A stretch of 43,235 nt of DNA from Phallusia fumigata (Eukaryota; Chordata; Ascidiacea; Phlebobranchia; Ascidiidae): contig QXVZ01027393.1 of the NCBI GenBank assembly GCA_008931825.1, forward strand, positions 1-43,235, written 5' to 3'. The position numbers and the translations under genes were made by a program. Shown here one piece after another: positions 35,701 through 43,235 of the stretch; within the stretch, counting starts at the first letter, position 1; every line of letters begins with the position of its first letter. The notes beneath the pieces were generated by a model. That model searched no databases. It saw only the letters and a program-made list of their open reading frames with translations, and was not told the origin of the DNA.

Positions 35701-37560
35701 TGAACAAAATCGTCCTTCCTCCCTCCTCGCATCTCCTGTAGACATTTCCAAAACCCCCTAAACTGATACTTCCCTGTATAATGATGGAAACGAATCCGAC
35801 CAGCATAAAGATCGCTTGGATGGCGTCAGTCCATATCACAGCCTTCAAACCACCCTGGAAAGCAAAGAATGTTACCCGTTGAAAAATGTGATGCAAGCAT
35901 CAGATGCTCAATATTCCATTTGGTAAAAGTGCCGGTGTTGCAAAGGTCAATGAAACCCAACATTGTGGTTAACTACATAAAGTTCGTTTGAAAACCTTTC
36001 GTATTGCTAATAGAGGCTCTCAGCAACACAATCCTATTACCTGTTTCCAACCCACCAGCGAGCTGTATATGATGCAGATTGCCCCCGTTGACAAAACTGC
36101 TCCCCACAAGTTGAATCCGGTCACTGCAAGAAATTGTTGATTACATTTAAACCTGTCTCCACATTATCAGTAACCAACCTCCCGATGTAGAGCACAGTTT
36201 GTGCCAAGTACAGCAAGGTTCCAAAATAACGAACGGGACGATTGAAACGCAGTTCCAAATACTAAATTAATTAAAATGATCCAGTAATGAAGACAAGTCA
36301 AAAATCATTTCTACAAGAGAACCTACAAACACGGTAGTCCCATAAGCCAAGATTCCGATTATTCATATTAATCAAGAATCGGTTGATAACATACTGCATG
36401 TGAAACTGCTCGGTCTTTTCTGTAATTTTGTTGACCATTTACATTTTATTTTCTTAGTTGTTGTGGAGCTGAAGTACACTTCTATTCCGGGTTCCCATAT
36501 CGTTTTAAGGTCATCTTCTTGTACTTTAGGCCCATATAAAGGTAAAATTAAAGCAAATAAAACAAATCATTTACGGTAACATTAAGCCCAGGCTGAAAAA
36601 GTCCATTTACAAAAGGTTTTCATTACAAGTTTATTGTTTTATTGTTGTGGAATTTCTTCTTGGAAAATTTCCAAGAGTTGGGTTCGAACCTCATAACGAT
36701 ATGATTTCTACCCAACTATGTTTGGACGCAAGTGGTCTCCAAGTTTCGTGTTTCACTCATTTTTTACTCAAACTTTCACTCAAAATTGTTTCAACATTTT
36801 TCCGTTTAGAGCAATCTTGCTTTAAGCAACAGAGCAAAACGTGTTAAAAAAAGGCACAATGTAATCACAAAATAATCCCAACCTCATAAACGCTGGTAAG
36901 TCTCAACCGGTAAAATATAGGGATGAAGGCTTCGGCTGTGATGATCGCAGCAATGAAGAATCCGAGAATAAACCTGCAGGAATAAACAATTTACGATGAG
37001 CAAGATGGGATTCCAACCAATAACCTTCGTACAACTTACCATGTGTACATTGTTCCGAATCTATAAACGTCTGCTGTGACTCCGAGTACGAGAACCGAAG
37101 ACATAAATCCAACAGAAAGTGAAAACGCCACAGGATATGGACTCATCGACCTGCAGGAAACATAAGAAAAATTAATATTTCAAGATTCATTTTTACAGAA
37201 ATTAATAAATATTCAAAACATTTACAAGGGCCAATGGCAACTCATCTGCTCATAATTGCAATAATGTGACGTCACACTTTGTAGAAGTTGTTTTTTATAC
37301 AGCAGCAGTTTGCCGGTTCACGCCATAGCCAAAGTGTTGTGATGTCACTAGTATACGACGTCACAAACCCACATGTGGTATCAAGTTAAACCAAAATTAA
37401 CAACTAATTTTTCCAAACCTTCCACCGACTAAATATTCTTCTGTGTTTGTTTCTTTCTGTCTTTGATCGCGAAGTAAAACCCTACCGCTGTGGATGTTGC
37501 CAGCATGAGAGCGAATATCACATAGTCAGGAGTAGAGAAACTTTTCGGACTAAAATCCAT
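32755..37560 (-). CDS. SLC5A8-like sodium-coupled monocarboxylate transporter, copy A, with two reading-frame breaks
   Basis: SLC5A8-type proteins are plasma-membrane symporters that move Na+ with lactate, short-chain fatty acids and similar anions. The coding exons in gene order are 37419-37560, 37040-37150, 36883-36973, 36179-36261, 36056-36123, 35700-35854, 35442-35582, 35074-35203, 34807-34895, 34412-34515, 34122-34282, 33374-33698 and 32755-32972 (stop TAA). Recognisable segments are [91 protein letters not shown] and [19 protein letters not shown]. Two lesions are present. Exon 1 is out of frame before EEYLVGGR. The exon 4/5 junction is out of phase and lacks the conserved segment that should follow LYIG. 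All other junctions are GT-AG and phase-consistent. It is either a decaying copy or carries assembly errors. The start ATG is at 37558-37560. Confidence 0.85.
32989..32996. promoter_or_regulatory. CRE palindrome beside the acceptor of the last intron, copy A
   Basis: TGACGTCA lies in the last intron of copy A, about 17 bases upstream of the acceptor of exon 13 on the minus strand. The same word occurs at the equivalent place in copy B (40951-40958), although the rest of the two introns is not obviously alike. Confidence 0.4.
37151..37418. promoter_or_regulatory. CRE-like sites in intron 1 of SLC5A8-like copy A
   Basis: The first intron holds a perfect TGACGTCA palindrome (37267-37274) and two close variants, TGATGTCA (37340-37347) and CGACGTCA (37357-37364), within 100 bases. 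A short first intron with several ATF/CREB-type words next to the start exon is a plausible control element. Activity is inferred. Confidence 0.4.
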
Positions 37561-39120
37561 TACAGCACAGTAATAAACTACACTTATGTATGACTTTACT
37601 TTGGAATAAATTACTGCATCAGAATGCAGGGACAAAAAAAGGGAATGTAAATAAAGATTCAAACATGCGTAGCAATGCTCTTAACCGATACAAAAATATC
37701 AATGTTTCAGCGTTCCCATTTTAACGTGTGCATCTCTAAGGTGCAAAGCTATGCAATCCAAATTAATCTCAAGCTGTTGGTTAAATGGCGATGCTCAACC
37801 CAATACAACCTTTGCACTGAGGTAGTGCCACTTTTTTAACTCCTGCGTTTATGGCGGTGTCAACCCAAATTGATCTAAGTCCCGTTTAATACATGAATAA
37901 GTAGTATCCGCGAATTTCTCAACAATACTCATTTAATTTAGCATTACAGTCACTTTACAATTTAAAAAAGTACAATGGTTCGTAAAAATCGTAAATGATA
38001 CAAAAAACGTAAAAGTTATGTTTTGCTCTGCCTGAGATTATGACTGGTATATTAATAATACAACTATGTGTAATTCTTAAATGTGTCATCATGAAACAAT
38101 TACCACTGTGAATCTTTTTTTAATCTGTTCCTTTTCTGGGCAACGAATTAGTTGCCTCATCACACTTTTATTCATAACCAATTTTAGCTGTATTTAGCCA
38201 GTATTAGCAATTACGCCGTGTTAATAAGTGCGCTGCAGATTATTTATGTTATTTTCGGAAAAGTCAAGAAACGTCAATAATTTGCTTGCTACGAACCTGT
38301 CTAATAAAACTAATTACTAGGTCGAAATCGGCCCGCCTTCATTTTTATAGTGTTCAAGTATAGTTAAAAAATATTCTAAACACACTTTCGATGTTGTATA
38401 TGATACAACGAAGTCACTTTACTCAATTAAATTTAAAAATTTAGATTTCATATTAAACAGACCAAATGCTTGAATAATAAACAGACATTGAAAACAAATG
38501 TATTTTTTTGTTGCTTTGTACACTCATGTGGAGACTGTTTTTGATCTACGGGAAGATATAGCTCGCTAATTGACAAACTAACGACATTTCCAACAACACT
38601 GTCAACAGCCAATTAATTAAATTACAAACGTTCATTTCACTGGTGTGTGTTGCGGTTGGTAATAAGGTTTTACGAATTAAAGCCGCTATCGTTGGCTGCA
38701 TGAAAGCTTTAGGGCTAATCGCTGTATCAAAAATTCGACGGAATTTCATCCACAATTAAAGTCAAAAAATTCCAAATAAGGGTACCGTTTATCTTAACTT
38801 GAATAATTGCAAACTCGATTTTCTACTTTTTCGGTGCCACAAAAACACTATATAACAACAAATGAGATGGTACCGCGTTGAATGGCGTCCAATACACTGT
38901 TTAAATTTTATGCAGCGCCACTTGGACAGCAGCATGTCGGCGTATTGGAAAAATTTGCCTCTTTCGCTGATAACACAAACATAGAAGTTCAGTCACAAGT
39001 TTAACGTGTGTGAAATCCATGACATCTTTGACACGTATTACGTTTGCCAAAATGTCCAAATTGACCTGTAAGATCGCAAAACGTTCAAACAAAAACTTTA
39101 CCGCAAGTTGTCATACACTG

Positions 39121-39449
39121 CATTATGTTCCCAAAGTGGGGTCAACGGTCCCCTAAACGGCCGTGATGCGACTTTAGGGGTATAGCGAAGCATTTTTAGT
39201 CTCACTTAGTCGATGCTGTTTCGCGTGACAAAATTACGGGTGTACGTTTAATGTGCAGCGTTGATTGCGTTCTTTGAGCACCACCGCGCAATGTTGTTTT
39301 GTGAATGCGATTTTGGAACACACAAGCGTTGCTGGTGTGAAAATATCGGGGGAAGTAAATTTGAGTTGCAATATTAGTGGCCCGCTGGTCATCGAAAAAC
39401 TGCAGGGGGACCGTTGTGCAAAAAATTTTAAGAAGTTTGAGAACCACTG
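39121..39449. mobile_element. Degenerate hAT-like non-autonomous element (candidate)
   Basis: The left end reads CATTATGTTCCCAAAGTGGG, and the reverse complement of the right end reads CAGTGGTTCTCAAACTTC. Both resemble the classic hAT end CAGTGGTTCTCAAA. CAACGGTCCCC also occurs inside both ends in inverted orientation (39133-39143, and near 39405-39415 on the other strand). There is no open transposase frame. No clear 8-bp target duplication was found, so this is tentative. Confidence 0.45.
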
Positions 39450-40232
39450 TTATGATACAACAGTGATCGTTTTGTTCATTATTTCGATGTAATAACATTT
39501 AGTTAGAAACATGTTCTCGAAAGGGTTTCCAAGTATATAGAATGTTTTCACCAAATAGTTTTCACCACTAAAACTACATGTATCGGATCATCCAGAAACA
39601 TAAGTGTAGATTTTAACTATAGATTTTAGACGAGAGATTTGAAACTAAGTTGCCACTAACTCATACATAGGTTGGTTGTAATAACACCTTATCACATTAG
39701 GAAAGTTTAGAAATGAGACTAGAAAAAGTAAGTATTCTAAATTATTATTTTTTTAATACTTTTTTTATGAAGTATCAAGAAAATTTGGCATGGGGAAAGA
39801 GAAAGACAGTTTCAACACTTTTTTGGATAAACTTACTAATCAAAAACGTAATGAAAATTTTTGCAGCTGTGTCTGAAAGTCTACCAGGAATTAACTAGTT
39901 GCTAATTATGTCTAAACTTCATTTGACAAAATGCCTCCGGAACCTTCTCGCGGGGCTCGCTTGGGACATCCCTGCGATAAGGCTTGCAAAGTAGTGTTTG
40001 ATGCTATTTGCTACGTCGTTTTTGCACCTCATCTTTACTTTTCCGCACTTACCGTTCATAAATACCTTTGTGTCTGATGTAAGCGTTATTGAATTACTCA
40101 TGATGGCATCAGTTATTGCCAAAACGTTTCATAAAAAACATCCATAATCTAACGGCAGCATCCAAGTAAAACAATGATAACAATAAAATTGAAAAATATT
40201 TACCATAATGTTTGGAGTTATTAGGTTGTAAC

Positions 40233-40476
40233 TAGGGTTTAAAAAATACTGTATTTTTTGTTGTGCGTGAAATACAAGTGTAAAATACATGTATTTTTGA
40301 GTGACTGCTGTACCAATTAAAAATACCATTACGCTGATGCACTGTCGGAAACATGACGCGAGCTTTTTTTAAGTTTTATTTACTACCAAAGTATTTTTCA
40401 GTCGATGTATTTTTGCGGTATTTTAAATGTATTTTACACATGTATATTTTACGTGTATTGTATTTTTGAAATCCTA
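40233..40476. mobile_element. hAT-type MITE, 244 bp, with 8-bp target-site duplication
   Basis: The ends are inverted repeats: TAGGGTTTAAAAAATACTGT at the left and, on the other strand, TAGGATTTCAAAAATACAAT at the right. They are flanked by an 8-bp direct repeat, GTTGTAAC (40225-40232) and GTTATAAC (40477-40484), with one mismatch. An 8-bp duplication and a TAGGG-type terminus are hAT features. The interior is rich in TGTATTTT/AAAATACA words facing each other, so the element can fold into a long hairpin. It has no coding capacity. Confidence 0.75.
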
Positions 40477-40718
40477 GTTATAACATATGATGATGACGCT
40501 TGCGGCACAGAACTTTATGACGTAAAACCTCTCTCCGGATAAATACTAAATACAAGCTTTGCTGTATTGCGCTAGTTGACGTATAATGTATGCGCATAAA
40601 TATGTCTTGACAATATCTGGCCTTAAAAAGACGATTATTAAAACTTAGAATTCAAAGTGGTGGAAAGTCCATGATAGCTTACGAAATCATTCATCAGTCT
40701 TTACCAATCCAGATCATC

Positions 40719-43235
40719 TTACAGTGGGTTGATTAAAGATGAAACCTGGTTTGTCTCTGTTGCTTGACATTCAACGTCCGCCTCATCTGCTTTACACTTC
40801 CTCTTGTCTTCTTTTGGTTTCACCCCACATGTGCAAGCTTTACGTGCACTAATAGGAAGCCAGCGAAATATCACGTGATCGAAGAAACGATGAATCAATT
40901 TTGGATCGAGCTTCTTGCAGTTTCTGTGTCCGCCTTAAAACAAGAAAATGTGACGTCACCCAAACTGTTAGATTTTGAAAAATACAAACAAAACATTTCT
41001 TAGTTTACCACCCTTACTTACATGTAAGAAGACTAATAATGATTCCAGCCAAAACTGTAACCAACCATCCGAGTGCGGGGTAAAAAAGATACGACATAGC
41101 GTACAATTCTGCCACTGGAGGGCGGTCGTTTGCAACAGGAAGGACGGTAACAGGTGGCATCAATGTGGTAACAGGTGGCGTTAAGTATGTTGTGGTAGTG
41201 ACGTTATATAGCATTGTGAGGTTTGGGCAAGCGGTTGTTGCAACAGAAAGAAGTTGATAAAAATGCGGGGGTGGAGGGAAAGATTGGGAACCGAGGAAAA
41301 TCCAGACGTTGACGATGAGACCAGATGAAGAACCAAGTAATGCTCCCTGAGAGAATGGACAAAAGTTTAAGAACGTACATCGGTTAGTGAATCACCTAAC
41401 GCTCTTAAAGGGCATGTTAGCTTAATTTAGAGCAACATTTCCCAGCCCGCAGGCCAAAATCCACATTAACAAAGTATCAGCGGGCTGCGATAATATTTCA
41501 CTAACAATTCCGTTCCGTCTATTTTTGATGTTACCAAAAGAGAATGGACAAAAAAGTTGGAAACGTTGAAAAGGTTTTAAAGCAAATAATTCTCCCAAAG
41601 GCATATTTGCTTAATAAAGTGGTTACTTAACATTAAACGTTCTTGACGCAAGGCTGTTGGCAATCAACAATAAATTACAGTTGTTTAAATGAGCCTGTCT
41701 TTAAGAAATATTTCGTTTTTTGACGCATTAAAGCAAGTCAACTATTATATATTGTTGTACGTGAACTTACCCATGAGTTGGCGAAGGGAAACAACATTCC
41801 CAGGGAGAAAATTCCCACCAGTGGGCCCCCTACGAGCCCCAACACACTGATTACAGCCTGAAAGAGTGGACCCAATAACGACGCCAGATACGCAAAGATA
41901 ATGCAGACTATGCCAAAAAGGACGATGAGGCCTGAAAATAGATAAATAAAAAGCTTAAACTAAGGTTTTCGACGGAATAACCGTCATCAGAAAGGAAAAA
42001 AACAATTTCGAAAGCGGAAAGCTGACCTCTCGAGATCCAGCAATAAACCGATTCTTTCCAGTTAAACCATGGTCTGAGGAAATCTTGCACAGTGACAGTT
42101 GACAGACCCGTGATAGCTGTTGAAACAGTGCTGAAAAAGTTGAAATTGTGAACATTTAATGGACTCGTACATGCCTTTGTTTTGTAAAAGTGAAACTTGG
42201 TACAATCGTGCCCGGCGCGTTGATAAAACGAAACCAGACAGTCAATTGTAGTCACCGTGGAGTGAAAGCCACGATGACGATTTTAGGTGCAGACTTCGGG
42301 GTGCAAATTTTGCACAAACATATAGACGACATATGTTTGCTTTTCTGAACAGATTGTGCAAATTTTTGCCTAGTTTTTGCATAGATGATTACAACCCATA
42401 AATCCTGGTGTGTTGCTGATCACCTTAAACATCCCGAGTAAACACATACGAGAAAAACACCCGGCATTCCAGGATTGTTCTGGAAGAGGTCGAGCACCAG
42501 AAACGGAAGAATCTGAAAAAGTTACAATTTTAATTCAAACCGAAATTGCTCTTCAATTAACTGTTTTTTTACATTTTTGCTGATTTTCCGCTCAACATAC
42601 GCAAGATATATTTTATTTCAGAGATATCAATCAAAACAAAGTGGCAATTACATAAGAAAATGCAGATAGTGTTTATAATAGCCGCCTTGTTTCGCAGATA
42701 AATATTCTTAACTCATAACACCTCGAAACTTTCGATTTCTTGTTCAAATAGAACTTGAAAAGTTTTTACCTGATCTGGTTTTTGAATTACTCCCAGCGAC
42801 AGTGGGTCACAGTTTTGATAGAAAGCATATATGACCATCCCAACCAAAACTGCCAAACCATTAAAGATCAACAATCCAATCCAGTTTAACAGAATGGCTC
42901 TGAAGAGAAGGTGATCAATTTTGTTTTGTTTTTATCTCGGAACAAAAAAGCCTGAATTCTGATCAGGAAAACCTTAAAAGTTTTGAATTTGCCGTCATCT
43001 ATAATGTTATTATCAGAGAACGCGAAGTTAACACGATGCCGCTAGAGTTTTTTGATCATTAAGTGTTTTCTTAAATTTGAAGTTTGGAAGACAAACATTG
43101 TTGGCGAATAATAGTTATTCGTACCTTATAGATACATGTCAGGTTTGTTTAACTACGTTTTAGCATGGTTTCCGGATTTACAAGGCAGATTGAGTTTGTT
43201 CACCTACTTTTTAGCATCGTGTGCGGATTTACAAG
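40719..43235 (-). CDS. SLC5A8-like transporter, copy B, 3' exons only (continues past window end)
   Basis: This is a tandem paralogue of the gene at 32755-37560, in the same orientation. Visible exons in gene order are the end of exon 7 (43208 to beyond 43235), 42770-42899, 42424-42512, 42027-42130, 41771-41931, 41022-41346 and 40719-40933 (stop TAA). Exons 8 to 12 are the same length as in copy A (130, 89, 104, 161 and 325 bases), with the same phases, and no break is seen. Proteins are closely similar in the membrane segments ([37 protein letters not shown]). They differ most in the extracellular Thr/Pro loop of exon 12 and in the cytoplasmic tail, where copy B has a Cys/Lys-rich stretch ([19 protein letters not shown]) and copy A an acidic one. 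Introns are largely unlike, so the duplication is not recent. Upstream exons lie outside the window. Confidence 0.9.
40951..40958. promoter_or_regulatory. CRE palindrome beside the acceptor of the last intron, copy B
   Basis: TGACGTCA sits about 18 bases upstream of the exon 13 acceptor of copy B on the minus strand, matching the site at 32989 in copy A. The bases between site and acceptor are also similar (AAAACAAGA in both, plus-strand orientation). Confidence 0.4.
43151..43235 (-). repeat. Short local duplication of the exon 7 end, copy B
   Basis: The 3' end of exon 7 with its donor side (CACCTACTTTTTAGCATCGT and on, from 43201) is preceded at 43151-43184 by a diverged copy (AACTACGTTTTAGCATGGTT and on to GGATTTACAAG), offset by 51 bases. 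Copy A has only one such segment (35435-35469). It is a decayed exon-end duplication inside intron 7. Confidence 0.65.

Larger units (their letters stand above)
37561..40718. other. Intergenic region between the tandem SLC5A8-like genes
   Basis: This is the 5' flank of copy A and the 3' flank of copy B. No gene was recognised. It is strongly AT-rich apart from about 39120-39440. It contains one good hAT-type MITE and one degenerate candidate (listed separately). The short frames here look random. Confidence 0.6.

Overview
The window is nuclear DNA of an invertebrate chordate, most likely an ascidian tunicate. Genes are split by many short GT-AG introns (one GC-AG), intergenic DNA is AT-rich, and the proteins are animal families: a NIDO-AMOP-VWD-EGF membrane mucin, Pellino, and SLC5 carriers. 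Six lone N characters each join two stretches that repeat one another end to end. This is the pattern left when two divergent haplotype contigs fail to merge. Exons match almost perfectly between such copies while introns carry many SNPs and indels, so the individual was highly polymorphic. Ciona savignyi fits best, but the species is an inference.

Layout, left to right. (1) 277-9690, plus strand: the 3' part of a MUC4-like single-pass membrane glycoprotein (NIDO, AMOP, degenerate VWD, EGF-like repeats, Thr-rich stalk, unrecognised helical domain, transmembrane helix, short tail). A tRNA-Arg(CCT) gene sits in one of its introns. (2) 10596-13538, plus strand: a complete small gene for a secreted protein of six cysteine-rich, trefoil-like modules, one per exon, all joined by phase-1 introns. 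(3) 14941-27517, plus strand: a complete Pellino E3 ubiquitin ligase gene (473 residues, 10 exons) with a 6.1 kb intron. Exon 7 is repeated by a 741-bp tandem duplication, and the last exon appears again at 29249-29375 in an unmerged second haplotype. (4) 30147-32754: intergenic, no gene recognised. (5) 32755-37560, minus strand: an SLC5A8-like sodium-coupled monocarboxylate transporter gene of 13 exons, with two reading-frame problems in its 5' half. (6) 37561-40718: intergenic, with one well-supported hAT-type MITE (40233-40476) and one degenerate candidate. (7) 40719-43235 and beyond, minus strand: the 3' exons of a second, tandem SLC5A8-like gene whose visible frames are intact.

The genes do not form one pathway. 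Genes 1 and 2 are extracellular or cell-surface products, Pellino acts in Toll/IL-1 receptor signalling, and the SLC5 pair carries small organic anions. The main points of interest are the exon-modular trefoil-like gene, the MUC4-like protein that lacks the GDPH site and carries an unknown juxtamembrane helical domain, the probable decay of one SLC5 paralogue beside an intact one, TGACGTCA palindromes at equivalent sites in both paralogues, and the assembly artefacts that would mislead automatic annotation. Exon coordinates were read by eye from splice signals and checked by phase; no alignment or database search was run.
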